Source: Lolium rigidum
Lineage: Eukaryota > Streptophyta > Magnoliopsida > Poales > Poaceae
NCBI RefSeq assembly: GCF_022539505.1
Contig: NC_061513.1
Span: 181,504,017-181,568,016 of the forward strand
Direction of reading: 5' to 3'
DNA: 64,000 nucleotides
Shown: positions 45,895 through 57,638 of the stretch, piece after piece
Layout: every line of letters begins with the position of its first letter
How positions within the stretch are numbered: position 1 is the stretch's first letter
Notes under the pieces: model-generated
The model's database searches: none
What the model saw: the letters and a program-made list of their open reading frames with translations, nothing else
What the model was told of the DNA's origin: nothing
Made by a program: the position numbers and the translations under genes

Positions 45895-47461
45895 TGATAC
45901 GTCTTAAACGTATCTATAATTTTTGATGCTCCATGTTTGTTTTACACCAATTTACATATGTTTTGCTTACACTTCGATGCACTTTTATATGATTTCTGGC
46001 ACTAACCTATTAACAAGATGGCACAGTGTTAGTTCCCTGTTTTCCGATGTTTTTGTAATTCAGAAAAGTTGTACAGGAAATATTCTTGGAATTGGACGAA
46101 ACAAAAGCCGAAGTCAATAGTTTACCATAACGAAGACAAAGTTCGGAGGGGGGACGAAGTGGCGCCACATGACGTCCAGATCACCCCATGGAACGGCCTG
46201 GGTGTGAACCGCGCCTAGAGGTGGTTTGGGCCCCCGTGCGGCCACCGACCTCGCCTCATCAGCCTATTTATTCACGACCTCTGGAAAACCCTGGATGCTC
46301 GAGCCTCCATCCACGAAAAGTTCCGTCGCGGCCGCCATCGCAGAACCCATCTCCGGGGTTCTGAAGCTCTTCCGGGCACCCTGCCGTAGGGGGAAATCAT
46401 CGCCATGCCCGCCTTCGTAGTGATGCGTGAGTAGTTCATCCCTGGATTATGGGTCCATAGCAGTACCTAGATGGTTGTCTTATCCAATTTGTGCCTCATG
46501 TTTAGATCTTGTGAGCTGCCCTACATGATCAAGATCATCCTTATGTAATCTTACATGTTGTGTTTGCTGGGATCCGATGAATATTGTATACTATGTTGAG
46601 GTCGATTATATATCATGTCATATGTTATTTGTGATCTTGCATGCTCTCCGTTGCTAGTAGATACTCTAGCCAAATAGATGCTTGTGACTCCAAGAGGGGG
46701 TATTTATGCTCGATAGAAGGTTCATGCATCTAGTAATCTGGGAGAGTGACAGTAACTTCTAAGATTGTAGATGTGTTGTTGCTACTAGGGAGAAAACAAC
46801 AATGTTTTATCCAAGGGTAATTCTATTGTTTACTTTACACACATTGCTTAACGCGATAATCTATTGCTTGCAACTTAATACTGAAAGGGGTTTGGACGAT
46901 AACCGGAAGGTGGATTATTAGTCATAGACGCAGTTGGATTACGGTCTATGTATTATGTTATAATGCCCAATCAAATCTCATAGTAATCATCTTGTCATGT
47001 ATGGTCGATATTCTGTCAATTTCCCAGCTGTAATTTGTTCACCCAACATGCTATTTATCTTTATGGAGAGACACCTCTAGTGAACTGTGGACCCGATCTT
47101 TTCTTTTACACTGATACAATCATCCTATTCTGTTTACTTACTGCAATTTCTGTTCTTTTTAATTACTGCAAACATCTCTTTCCACTCGATACGTCTAACC
47201 CTTTGTGTTCCGCAAACCGGTGAGATTGACAACCTCACCGTAAGTTGGGGCAAAGTACTTTGGTTGTGTTGTGTGCAGGTTCCACGTTGTTGCTGACGCC
47301 GGTAGTGTGCCCAGCCACTAGTCAGCTAGCAACACCTTCAGAAGTCACGCCTTTCTCCTACTGGTCGATTAAACCTTGGTTTCGTACTGAGGGAAAACTT
47401 GCTGCTGTGCTCATCACACCTTCCTCTTGGGGTTTCCCAACCGCTTCCACAACAACACTCA
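45895..47461 (+). repeat. LTR of the fragmentary non-autonomous element (about 1567 bp)
   Basis: Begins tgatacgtcttaaacgtatc right after the polypurine tract, so by position it is a 3' LTR. The first ~250 bp resemble the LTRs at 25220 and 30470; the later part is different. It ends near 'cacaacaacactca'. The 19 bases at 47470-47488, tctggagccatcaccggag, resemble a degraded tRNA-Asp primer site, which would instead suit a 5' LTR. Confidence 0.7.
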
Positions 47462-48193
47462 GCAAGATTGTCTGGAGCCATCACCGGAGCACCATCATGT
47501 TGGTGCACCGGTAGTAACTGACCCTCATGCAATGCAATCAACCAAATGTGTGATGTATATATGTACTAGGTTTCCTCAGTTGGCTCCGCTAGGCCTGGCT
47601 GTTTATCTAATAATGTAACCAAAGTGCCCTATTTTAAACCCTTAGGTTTTGCTTGTAATGTAAAGTTCTAGAAATACACGTGAAAAACTTGATGGGTTCG
47701 CTAGGACAAGAAAACATATGTAAGATTAAGAAGTCACGACTAGATACCCGTGAAAAACTTGATGGGTTCGCTAGGACACAAATCTGCCGATATTGTTGCC
47801 AGTCACAATCAATTGCAAGGCGTGGTACCTTTGTTTGGTGCACTTTCTAGAAAATTTCACCTAAACTATCGCTAGATTGGAGTTACAATTTTGATGCAGA
47901 ACTAGGAATATCTCAATAGGTTGGCACTACCTAGAAATACTCCCGTTTGGCACCCATCATTTTATTTTATTTGGCCGAAATGAAATAAAAATGAATTTGA
48001 TGATATCATTTCATTCAGCAATTTTTTTAAAACAAATGACAGGCTACCAAGAGGAATTAAGGTTAGGCATGGGGTGTAATCCATGGAATTCTCAATTGAA
48101 TTGCAATACCAATTCTGTGGCAGCCAAACAAGTTGATTCTCGGAATCACAAACAAATTCCTTGATTCCGGCACCAAATGATGGGAACCAAAAA
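47462..48193. other. Unassigned sequence with a short direct repeat
   Basis: No gene is seen. A possible degraded terminal-inverted-repeat element spans about 47945-48190: 'cacccatcattt' on the left against 'caaatgatggg' on the right. This is weak. Confidence 0.3.
47679..47778. repeat. 30-bp perfect direct repeat, 70 bp apart
   Basis: The 30 bases from 47679 to 47708 (beginning cgtgaaaaacttgatggg) recur without change at 47749-47778, with 40 bp between. No coding or structural role is evident. Confidence 0.92.
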
Positions 48194-48208
48194 AGCTCAA
48201 ATTATTTT
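48194..48208. repeat. SINE target-site duplication, left
   Basis: agctcaaattatttt, exact partner at 48376-48390. Confidence 0.9.
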
Positions 48209-48375
48209 TTGAAAAAAATGAATTAGTGCTAGTAGGAACTAGATACTAAATGATATAGTAGAAGCGGGACCTCGGCGTGAGAATTCCAGAAATTCATTCC
48301 TGACAGGATTCGAACTCTGATCGTTGGGTGCGCCACTGCGACCCCAACCACTGGGCTATGCCCACGTCCTCAAAG
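48209..48375 (-). mobile_element. tRNA-derived SINE
   Basis: On the minus strand the 5' part resembles a tRNA gene with RNA polymerase III boxes: box A tagcccagtgg (48358-48348) and box B gagttcgaatcc (48317-48306). The rest is a non-tRNA body ending in a T-rich tail (cactaattcattttttt). The element is bounded by the exact 15-bp repeat agctcaaattatttt at 48194-48208 and 48376-48390. Length (167 bp) and build fit grass SINEs of the Au type. It lies about 1.1 kb downstream of the bHLH stop codon. Confidence 0.88.
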
Positions 48376-48390
48376 AGCTCAAATTATTTT
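48376..48390. repeat. SINE target-site duplication, right
   Basis: agctcaaattatttt, exact partner at 48194-48208. Confidence 0.9.
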
Positions 48391-49516
48391 GAAATTCCAG
48401 TAATGCAAAGGGCCTTCATCAAATTCTACCGGACATGGATTTGTTGTTGTTGTATGTGAGTAGATGAGACCTGCACTCTTGGAGTATACAGAAGTAAAAC
48501 ATGGGGAAGAAATCTCATCAAGATTCAGAGGCAATGCCAGCATCTCATCGAGAATTTTCGCACGCAGCTCGAGGAGGAAAAGGCGTGTAATTTTTTGAAT
48601 GAAAAGGGAAAGGGAATGATTCCTTTTAGACGCATGCCTTTTGATGCAGCGAGTGCCTGCACCCGGCCGTCTAAAAAGCTCACCCAGCCCAAACCCTGAA
48701 ACCTGACCCGGCCGAGTGGGCTCAAAACTCTCCCCGCATGCACACTGCACGAACCATCGGCATCGACATTGCCATTGCCATGGCAGACCTCTCCTCGATC
48801 ATACTCCACAATACTAGTTTATTAACAATTGCATGCATGCTTTTCTTTCCTCCGCTTTGCTTTGCTTCCCTAGCAAAGACGACGACCAGAAAGTAGGCAA
48901 TGATGAAGCTATGATTTTCGCCATCTTTTCCTTCTTTCGATCGATCGATCCATGGATCCCTTTTTGATAGGGTTTTTGCATGCACAAAGAAAAGACCTTT
49001 TCTCTTTCAAAGAGGTTAATTATGCCCTAGAAAGTTGCCATGATGATGTTTCGAGCTCTGCTTGTACTCCATGGCCATATGGATCGGAACTCAGAAAGCA
49101 TACACACGCTCGCTGGAAAAAGCTTTGCTTTCACGCATGTACATGCTTGCCACATGAAAAGATGGAGACGACGACGACTTATTAAGTTGATGATCTAAAA
49201 GAAAAAAAAGGAGCAAACTTTCCAAGCCCTCCTTTTCTAGCTTGTGCTCTGCTAAAGCGTGTCATCGACTAATTTCCGAAAGCACGTACACTCATCAGAA
49301 TGCATGGCATGATCAAACAGGAGACGAAGAAAAAAGGTTTAAGACGACGACATCATGATTAATTCCATCGGTCGATACGATCGATCATCCCTAATCAGTA
49401 GCTAATGATGATGGATCGATCGATCTATCATGTGATTCATGCATATGGTCTCTCTTACATTGGACAAAGCACATGAAAATACTTGCGTACGTGCATGTCT
49501 CGAATTATTGATTAAT
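48391..49516. other. Downstream flank of the bHLH gene
   Basis: No second gene is recognised. The sequence is rich in short palindromes (runs of gatc near 48940 and 49410-49430). The stretch next to the stop codon (49516 down to about 49200) is presumably the 3' UTR. No clear polyadenylation site could be assigned. Confidence 0.4.
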
Positions 49517-50761
49517 CTATCTAAATCGGCTGCTCATGAACCCCTCCTCTCCCCCTCCTCCTCCTCCTAGGTTTTCGGCTGCAGCCGGGAAGGAGAAGGC
49601 AGGCATCATGTTGTTGTAGCTCAGCGGCGCCATGTTCACCATGGCATTAGCCCCGTAGTTCCGGCGGTCTAGGGTTTGCAGTTCCCTGATCTGGGACTTG
49701 AGGAAGCGGAGGTAGTTGGCGGCCTCGTCCAGCATGGATGCCGTGTCCATCTTGGCGCCCCCCGGGACCAGCTTCTGCAGCACGCGCAGCCGCTCGCTGA
49801 TTCGCTCCCGGCGCTGCCGCGCCGCCACCGTCTGCGGGTCGGAGGAGATGCGCACGTTGCGCCTGCTCGGCCGCTCTCCGGCGTCCTCCTCCGCGTCTCC
49901 GAGGCTCACGGGCCGCATCGCCGCCGCGCGGTAGATCATCTCCTTCACCTGCGCCAGCGCCTCCGTGTCCGGCTCGTACCGGCCGGGGACGTCGTCGCAG
50001 CCGCTCCTGCCGTCGAAGCTGATGCTCGACGAGGTGCTGCTCAGGGACGGCTTCGTGCGCTTGGCGGACGGCGCGGCGGTGCTGAACGCGATCTGGATAC
50101 CGCCGCCATTTCCCGTGTTGCCTGACGCGAGGAGGCTGCACAGAGGGTTCTCCATCTCCTGGGCCGCGTGCACGTCCGCGGCCGTGCATGGCGGCTCGGC
50201 GGCTCTCCGCTTTCTGCTCGACCGACGCTGCTGTCTTCTGACACCACTGCCGTTGCCTTCCTCCCACTGGCTTTTCGTCGTGGCCGCGGTCGGCGCATCC
50301 GCTGCGTCGTCGTTGTTGCCGTAGTCGACGACGACGCCGCCACGGTCAGTGAAGGAAGGTGCTGCAGGTACAGTAGCCAACGTGACAGCTCGTGCTGCTG
50401 GTACGAGGTCGTAGTCCGGAGGCATCACCATCGCGCCCTGATGGCGATGGTGATGCTGCTGTCGCTGCGCGACAGCCCCGTCAACGTCCGCGTAGGCAGG
50501 CGTGGCGGGGCCCATCGAGCTGTACGCGAGGGTGGCCGGCTCGACGCCTCCGGCCACCGCCTTGCCGCCTCCGCACGGCACCTGGATGCCCTGCAGCTCC
50601 ATGATGGCCGCCGCGAGTGCCTCGTCCAGCACCAGCCTCTCCAGCACCGTCATGCCGCTCCCGTCGACGACGTTAACGACATCACCTGCCGCAGCAGCAG
50701 TGTCGCCGCCGTTCCACGCGCTCTCGCTTAAGATCATGTCGTTGCAGAAGCCATGATCCAT
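49517..50761 (-). CDS. bHLH transcription factor, bHLH87/HECATE-like
   Basis: A single-exon coding region of 414 codons, ATG at 50761 and TAG at 49519-49517, no frameshift. A GTG four codons upstream in frame is not a plant start. The bHLH domain is at residues about 308-360: a basic region with [20 protein letters not shown] (the H-E-R pattern is Q-E-R here, as in HECATE-type factors), a loop [10 protein letters not shown] and helix 2 [20 protein letters not shown]. The preceding [18 protein letters not shown] is characteristic of bHLH87-like proteins. A basic cluster ([12 protein letters not shown], about 175-186) may be a nuclear signal. The rest is low-complexity Ala/Gly/His-rich sequence. 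By homology it dimerises in the nucleus and regulates development; its target genes cannot be told. It is the only intact host gene in the window. If the contig is flipped, its true strand is plus. Confidence 0.93.
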   Translation of the reverse strand: MDHGFCNDMILSESAWNGGDTAAAAGDVVNVVDGSGMTVLERLVLDEALAAAIMELQGIQVPCGGGKAVAGGVEPATLAYSSMGPATPAYADVDGAVAQRQQHHHRHQGAMVMPPDYDLVPAARAVTLATVPAAPSFTDRGGVVVDYGNNDDAADAPTAATTKSQWEEGNGSGVRRQQRRSSRKRRAAEPPCTAADVHAAQEMENPLCSLLASGNTGNGGGIQIAFSTAAPSAKRTKPSLSSTSSSISFDGRSGCDDVPGRYEPDTEALAQVKEMIYRAAAMRPVSLGDAEEDAGERPSRRNVRISSDPQTVAARQRRERISERLRVLQKLVPGGAKMDTASMLDEAANYLRFLKSQIRELQTLDRRNYGANAMVNMAPLSYNNMMPAFSFPAAAENLGGGGGGEEGFMSSRFR

Positions 50762-50773
50762 CACGCCCGGCAC

Positions 50774-50978
50774 CTAAGAGGAAATAATCAAAGTACGTGG
50801 ATGGATTAGCTATACATCGAAGCTAGCAGCTGGATATATACGCCAATCTGATGAAGATCGAAGCACATGCATATTGCAAGAAGACAAACGGAAGATGAAA
50901 GATTTAATCGAGGGAAAAACATGCAAGTGCGCAGAGAAATCGATACATGTGAATCGATGGATGGATCAGCGATCGTAC
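50774..50978 (-). other. Intron in the 5' leader of the bHLH gene
   Basis: On the minus strand a donor (AAGG|GTACGA at 50978) and an acceptor preceded by pyrimidines (ttatttcctcttag, ending 50774) define a 205-bp intron. It ends 12 bp before the start codon. Leader introns are common in plant transcription-factor genes. Predicted only; transcript evidence would decide. Confidence 0.55.
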
Positions 50979-50980
50979 CC

Positions 50981-51105
50981 TTAATGAGACGCAAGTAAGC
51001 TAGCTGAGGTAGAGCGCACACTCCGTGCTGGTGTTGGCGATGGTATGCTAGCTAGTGAGAGACGATATGTGGTATGCAGCAGCAACAGAAGGAGCATTCG
51101 CGCAT
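50981..51105 (-). promoter_or_regulatory. Two overlapping upstream ORFs in the bHLH leader
   Basis: uORF1 (51105-51052) encodes 17 residues, MRECSFCCCCIPHIVSH. uORF2 (51097-50981) starts 8 bp later in another frame, encodes 38 residues beginning MLLLLLLHTTYRLSL, and ends with TAA 2 bp before the predicted splice donor. If the leader is as predicted, scanning ribosomes meet both before the main ATG, which would lower or condition translation. Confidence 0.5.
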
Positions 51106-51270
51106 TAAACACTCGAGGTAGGAGCAAGGAGAGAGGAGGAAGATGCTAATGGCGCAATAAGACAAGAAGCCTGCAGCAGTGTTGAAGCTACTTTTAGGGC
51201 CCTGCGCGCAGTGTGCTCTCCCTCTCTCTAGCAAAAGGCTGCAGGCCGGAGGGGAAAGCGAGCAGGCTGG

Positions 51271-51283
51271 CTCTTATAAAGAG
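51271..51283 (-). promoter_or_regulatory. TATA-like element of the bHLH gene
   Basis: ctctttataagag on the minus strand, about 165 bp upstream of uORF1 and followed by a CT-rich leader. It is a palindrome-like site, so it could serve either strand, but only the minus strand has a gene at the right distance. Confidence 0.45.
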
Positions 51284-52228
51284 GCAAAGCCAAACAACGG
51301 ACTCAGCTCGGATAGATAGATAATCTGGCCTGGTTGCATCTACTCTATCTCTACGATGGTGGTGTACATACTGCACTTGTATACTTGTAACTAGCAGTAC
51401 ACACTACATCCATGGTCCTCACACTTGACACACTACTCTTCTGTGCAGCATAGTGAAGTGATGCACACATCTATCTATCTATCTATAGCCACGGCACAGC
51501 CTAGCTACCTGCTATTATCACTCACTTTGGTATGCCTATCTAGTTAATGCTCTTGATTGTGTGGGTTCTGAAAGATAAGCTTGCTAACATGTCTAGGGCT
51601 TTTACTTACCAGAGAATAGGGGTACTGGTCTCTCTCATGCCTAGCTTAGGGCTCGATCTATAGCCTGGGGCAGGGCTCAATTATACAAGTAGTACCGGTA
51701 TATTTATTATGTGTAGTACTTTTGTGTTATTGTGTGTGTTTGTGTTCCAATCCTATCGTGTAGGGTGACAGATTTCTTTGGATTTCTTTAATTGACATCT
51801 TTATAATTTACGGAGATACTTTATTTCACATCAGAGGAGGGAGAGAAACTAAAAAAGGCTGTCACCAGTTACTTAGCTCGCTCCATCTGGGGTGCTATGA
51901 TTTGATTATGATCAAGTGTAAGAAAGATAGAGGAGATCAAAGACAGGGTTGGCTTTGAGCTCATGACCACCACTGCCCCTTGTCGTCTACACATAACAGC
52001 AAGTACAACAGGGTGATGTAAGCAAATGGTGAGAGTTAGAATATTACATTTTTGTTCAATTTAACAAGTGAGAATAATATATTGCCCATTATCGAAAACA
52101 AGTGAGATAGAAGTGGGCTGTCATGCAAGAGTAGATGCAGGCTGCAACACGTGCTTCTAATTAAGCACTTTGCAAGAGTATCAGATGGACCACATATTAA
52201 TAAAATAGTTCATTTTTGTAGCTAACTA
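51284..52228. other. Upstream region of the bHLH gene
   Basis: No ORF or transposon recognised. Contains a short (atct)n run at about 51469-51487. Probably promoter and intergenic DNA. Confidence 0.4.
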
Positions 52229-52355
52229 CTCCCTCCGTCACACCAAACATGTCGAAGGTTTGTTAAAATTTGGATGTAACTATTACTAAATATTTAGTGT
52301 CTAGATACGTCCAAATTTTAATAAACCTTGGACATGTTTCATGGGATGGAGGAAG
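52229..52355. mobile_element. Stowaway-type MITE (127 bp)
   Basis: Inverted termini ctccctccgtcacaccaaac and, from the other end, cttcctccatcccatgaaac. They continue into long inverted arms (about 55 bp each side, including ggtttgttaaaatttgga). TA dinucleotides at 52227-52228 and 52356-52357 form the target duplication. This is the standard build of Tc1/mariner-derived Stowaway MITEs. It lies about 0.95 kb upstream of the bHLH TATA-like element. Confidence 0.9.
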
Positions 52356-52357
52356 TA

Positions 52358-55300
52358 TTATACATGTTGGCTATAGAGCTACATATAACCAGCATTTGGA
52401 TCTACTATTGAAGTTTGCTCCAAACATGCATGTGTGCATACATGCGTGCGTGTAGTGCATGCATTACTTATAGCCAGCCTAAAAATGACCTTGCTGTAGC
52501 AACTGTCACAAGTGCAAAAAGATTTTCACTTTTACTGGCAGCTTTAACTTTGGGCACTTTCATGCATGCATTCATGTATTCTAACTGCAGCCTAGTGTAT
52601 GTGGAGTGTATATGTAGGATTTGCTAGTTAGGTAGGCATGCATGATGCAGCTCTTGGAGCGGAGGATGTGATAGTGAAACAGTACGCTGTCAAAACTGGA
52701 GCTATATATGGCTCCTATCAGGGTAGCTAGCTGCCCGCTGGGCAGAGAGCTCAGCGTGAGTACAATCGTACGCAGTCACCAGCGACCGTAAATATGAGCG
52801 GTGCAGAACAGATGTGCGGGAGACACTGACGGCTCAGATCGCCCGTAGCGATATGCTATATAGCTAAGCTAGTGACTAGACGCGCGCTGGCTTTGTGCAA
52901 ATGTCAGGGGTGGCGCTGGCCACACGCATCATCGAGAGCTTTCCATGATGTCATTTCGCTACAGGAGTTACTACTGTGGAGTGTGGAGAAAATCCGTTTT
53001 TGAGCAATCGGCCCGCTGTGTCTCGGTTATTTATTTCATTATTGTATACACGATTTTTATTTGTCTGGAAAAGTGGGTAACATTGTCAATCGTTTTCATG
53101 CTCCTTTTAAATTGATAATGACACAATTTAGAAAATTTCAAATTGTTTTCCTCTTAAAAGTTTAATTATGAATGGCAATTGGGATATACATATGTCACAA
53201 CGCTAAAATCGCTAGAACCTCTCAAGGGCAAGAGAAATATAACCCCTAAGAACTCCTTGCTTTCTCGCTGGTGCGGTCCAGACTTGACCTATTTTTTTTT
53301 TTAATATTAGTAAGGCTCTACTAGTTAGCAAAAGTTTTTTTAGGATCATCTAACATCATCTGAATTAAGAGAATTGGTGGTTCATCATACCAAACAATCG
53401 TAAATGTTTGCCTTGCTAAGCTAGCTATAAATGTGCGGCCCTATTTTGCTCACACAACAACATCGTCTCGATCTCCTCCATGGAGTCAAAGTTCACGATC
53501 ACCTGGCTGCAACATAGGGATAATGCGATCGTAACATAACCGCATGAAACCACAAGGGAAAAAAAGCTAACTTAGCCCCAAAAGACACCAAAGGTACACT
53601 AATAACCCACAAGTACAAACAAAAGTTTATAATTGATTTCTAAAATTTTATAACGATAAGAAGAAAAATGCCCGCCAAGGCGCTAGGCTCAAGCCCTTAC
53701 TCACCTGGATGTTGTGAACTTGATTAGTGTGGTTCAAGAAACCCGCAATTCTGGAAACTTCCACTTGATTTTCCTTACTAGCAAAAACTATAAGCTAATG
53801 TGAAGTATTGTTCCAAATTGAAGATAAGTGTGTCATTTGTCCAACATAATTAATAACTTGTTTCCACGTATTCAAAACTTTAATCCAAATTTTAATTGAT
53901 ATTTTGAAGTTGTTTTCAAACGGTTCATACTTGTAAGGTGCAATATAAACTAAAATGTAGATAGATTTGCAACTTAAAGGGTGAGGCCTCAAGTAATGTT
54001 GGGAATTAATGCATATTTTCCGCATCTGGAAGCATCTTCATCTCGTAATCTATCATTGTCTAGTGAAGTTTTATCCTGAATGCCAAATCAAAAAAATGAG
54101 TGGATGGAAATCTAGGAGATGATTCTTTGAAAAGGAAACACACCAAGCTAGAAGCCATTAGCCATGATCGAATCTCGTTTGCTAGCTAGCTTTATTATTG
54201 CTAGTTTGGACCAGATAATTGCCTCCACTATACTCTAGCAAGAACTCTCATATATTTTTTCCTTTGAATATATATTCGAGCCTCCACTAATAATCTATGT
54301 ACAAGGCGAATGAATGCACGATGAGGACTAGCTAAATCTAGATTTGCCTAAGATGATCATCCTCTTGACTACCATATATATATGTACCTCACGTGTGATT
54401 CATTATTATAGTAAATTAATTAAAGAAATGGCTAATGGAGTGGTATTAGACAAGGAGGAGAGGACAACCTTGTGTGCACATCATTGCTTTCCACTGATTG
54501 ATCGAGTGAGATAACAGGAAAGCAACAACAGAGGAAGAGGCAGCTGCTGGTTTGGAATGTCCTGAACAGTGTGGCAAGCAAGCAACAAGACACCTAATCG
54601 TCCATCCAGAATTCCATGTAGGACGTGACAATCTTCCATCCTCTAGCTGCTGTCATTTTCCTAGAGATGGCAGAGCAGTAAACCAAGCAGAAACTTGCAA
54701 GAGTGAGATTTGTAGCCGCATATGTACTAGAGAAACAAACCTCTGCCGCGTTTTGTATGTATATACCGAAGCCTGTACGTGGAGACTTGTGCAGTGGGAC
54801 GCCAGATAAAATCAAGAACAGTTATAAAACAGACAAACATGTGTGTGAGTGCGCATGTGTGCAGCAAGGTGCCAAGCCAAGGACTAGGTGCAGTTGCCGT
54901 TAAACTTAATTAAAGTCACCCTATATAGTCTATCCATATCTGCATATTTTAATGGTGAACTGTATACATAATAATCATTTGACGTGGCTCTTCGGTAGCT
55001 CGACACGGGGCCTCTTTAGCTGTTAATTTAGCTGCTTGATTTTTCTTACCAACTCGACAGCGATCCATCCACGTCCCCTTCAACGGATCGATCATACATG
55101 GATGGACCAGTGTCAACTTGCAGCATGCAAACAGGCCTCATAATCTCATACGATCCACGGGAAGCGGTCCCCCGTCATATGAACATTGACCCAAGTACAA
55201 ATGCTCCCACAATAATGTGGATAAGTTCACAGAATTGAATGTGTACATATCTCAGCTAATGTTAGCATCCAAAACTAGATCATTTTTCTTCGATAGACTT

Positions 55301-56639
55301 GTTCCTTATAGAATAATTGAGTTTTATATCCCCCTTCCTGGCCGACCTTATTGTGACGATAAATGGCAGATTGAACTCAACAAGATAGAATATTTGGAAC
55401 ATGGATTTGGTTTGTTTCCTGCATAACTCTCTTGTCACCTTCTCCCGCCTATGGCACTACTATCACCGCCCTCGTCCACTTGTGGTGGAGAGCCATTCTC
55501 GGTCTAGGTTTCGTAATTTAGCCACCAAAGTACCTCATTGCAATCAATTGCAATCATTTGTGATATCATAAGAAAGATTGCAAGGCAAAACAAGAGCTTT
55601 TACCGTAATGGGAAACCTCTAATCCATCCGGATCAATTGATGGCGCCGCTATATGTGTAGCTCCCTTCATTGGAGGCATCATAGAGGAGCCCCTCCTTTT
55701 GCAAGTTGGCGAACATTGTCCGAAGACCATTAGTTTGGTTGTTATGTGGCGCATTTGCATCTCCTTGAGGGGTGCTTCTGTCGCAATGCTAACAATGGTG
55801 AGTGGTGAGTCCTTCTATTCTACGAGCGCGGAGCTGCATTTCATCGTCAGGTTTCATGTTTATGGCATTTTTTGGATGACGCATGCATGGTGACTTTATT
55901 GTGGGATTTTTTTTTGCATTGCTTGCTAGTTCTTGCACGGACGGAGTTGCTAACATGTTGAGAGGTGATGACGATGATGTTATGGTGGTGCCAACGGCTT
56001 GCTTAGTGTGTGTTTCAGTTTATTTTTTTCTTGTTCTTTCATAGATCGATATTGGTTAGCTGACACTAATACACAACGATTATGTACATGGGTCATTGAT
56101 ATCGCCCATACATTTTTATTTTCCACCTTTGCTGATGTTGGAACCATGTGCTTTAGGATGTGGCCTTCATACTGCTCTGTACTAGTTTGGGATGATTCGG
56201 TGTTTGCTCCCGCTTGCTTGTTCAAAAAAGATAAACTGTTTTTGATAAAGGGTACTTTATTTAAAAAAAAATTTGCTCGACCTGGGTCTAGCTTAGACTA
56301 CATCGTCTAACATGCATGACTCGACATCACAAATTATATATGATCTGACAAGTGTAAAGATCGTGGTGTACTGCTCTAAAATGTGGGGTTGTACTCAAAA
56401 TAAAATTGGAAGTTGGAGACAAGACTACAAAAGAACGGAATTTGACTCCTAGTAGCTCCTAAGTACTCCGTACCTTGTTGCATCGGAATATAGTATCATT
56501 GTCCCTATCCCTTATAAAATTCTTAAGAGAGATTATCTAGGAGAACAAGCAATAGCACATAGGTACTGTTAGTGAGGAAAGATGAGCCCTAGCTACCCTC
56601 TCTTGTCGTTCTTGCAAGTCTACAATTTCTACGGTAGTT
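52358..56639. other. Intergenic sequence without recognised genes
   Basis: About 4.3 kb of AT-rich DNA. Open stretches are short (at most about 100 codons) and match nothing I recognise. Near 56240-56275 a 'gataaagggtactttattta' stretch followed by an A-run resembles a retroposon 3' end, but I cannot delimit an element. Confidence 0.4.
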
Positions 56640-57170
56640 TTTATAAGGGACGGGACGATACAAACAGTCGTTGACCGACCGTTTGCGTTCGCGTGGTCGA
56701 AAAATGTGCCTGCACCATACTCCCGCGGGGCGAGGCATAGTGACCGAGCCGTTCGTGGAGACGCAAACGCGGCCCAAATATGCGGCACGTTTGCGTCTCC
56801 GCGGATGCTGCGCCATCGTGTCGAGCGTCCTCCTTTTCTTATCTGGTCTCGCATGTCAGGGACAGTGAAATCGACCGTGCGGATTTGCTTCATTTTCATC
56901 TGTGCGACGCCACCACCCCGCCTCCGCCGCTCCGCCGCACCGCCATAGTACACGTCGTCTGCTCGGGCCACACCGCGCCAAAGAACATGATCTGAGTCGG
57001 GGTAGGTTCTAGGGTGCACTTGTCAAGTGTTTGGGGGCCAAACATCTACCGGTTGCGCCGCCCGGCCTTGCCGCCCACGACCCTGTTCACTCAATTGCAC
57101 CGGTAGATTTCTTACTCATTTTTGGGCGCTATTGTGGGCAACCATTGGTCCGCAGTTGCTACCCACGCAG

Positions 57171-57633
57171 ATGGTCTTGTGCAAGATGTTGGACAAGTTC
57201 CGCGATGAGGTCATTGACTCCTCTTCTGATGAAGAGTCCGATCAAATGATGCAGACCATGGCTACTGTCGCAGCCTCCATCCTCCACGAGCACAATGCTA
57301 GCCAGATGCCGGTGTACCGGGGCTATGTGAAGGTCCGCTCAAAAAACCTGTCGCGCAACAGAGTGGAAGGGCACCTCCGACTCCACAAGGACTACTTCCA
57401 CCGCAACAATCCGGTGTTCCTAGAAAAACATGTTCTGACGCCGGTACAGGATGTCAAGGGACCTGTTCATGGTCATTCTATGGGGCGGCAGAGACTACGA
57501 CCCTACTTCAATGCAGGCCCGATACAACAGGTGCGCTAGGTTTCACCTCGTACCAAAAATGTTCCGTAGCTATTCACATGCTATCATATGGAATGGTTGC
57601 CGATATATTCGACGAGTATCTTCGAATGGGTGA
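57171..57633 (+). pseudogene. Second Harbinger transposase, N-terminal part
   Basis: The ATG at 57171 (or 57186) opens KMLDKFRDEVIDSSSDEES, the acidic leader usual for the family. RNRVEGHLRLHKDYFHRNNP follows, a hallmark of grass Harbinger transposases. A frame change near 57440 leads to MSRDLFMVILWGGRDYDP. Further decay follows, up to the sequence at 57601-57638, which reads DIFDEYLRMGES in another frame. The protein then continues at 32860 on the minus strand. Confidence 0.85.
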
Positions 57634-57638
57634 GAGCA
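57634..57638. repeat. Athila-like element target duplication GAGCA
   Basis: Directly before the LTR start (tgatacgtcc, 57639). Identical to the minus-strand reading of 32861-32865. Confidence 0.88.

Larger units (their letters stand above)
56640..57638 (+). mobile_element. Second Harbinger transposon, other part (transposase N-terminus)
   Basis: The left edge near 56640-56700 has the Harbinger-like subterminal block 'cgaccgtttgcgttcgcg', similar to 'cgcgtccgtttgcgtc' at 25126-25140. The part ends at the target duplication GAGCA (57634-57638) of the Athila-like element. It supplies exactly the transposase portion missing from 31891-32860. The terminus is decayed, so the start is approximate. 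Confidence 0.7.

Noticed and set aside
48305..48370. Possible tRNA gene (box A and box B present)
   Set aside because: No convincing cloverleaf. The unit continues into a non-tRNA body and is flanked by a 15-bp target duplication, so it is a SINE.
49647..50343. Open frames overlapping the bHLH gene in other frames and on the other strand
   Set aside because: Artefacts of the very GC-rich third positions of the bHLH coding region.
50761..50773. Start of the bHLH protein four codons upstream at GTG
   Set aside because: GTG is not a normal plant start. An ATG at 50761 follows at once, and the upstream codons adjoin a predicted splice acceptor.
55217..55426. 69-codon open frame with plausible composition (MDKFTELNVYISQL)
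   Set aside because: Too short, no recognised family, no supporting promoter or splice context.
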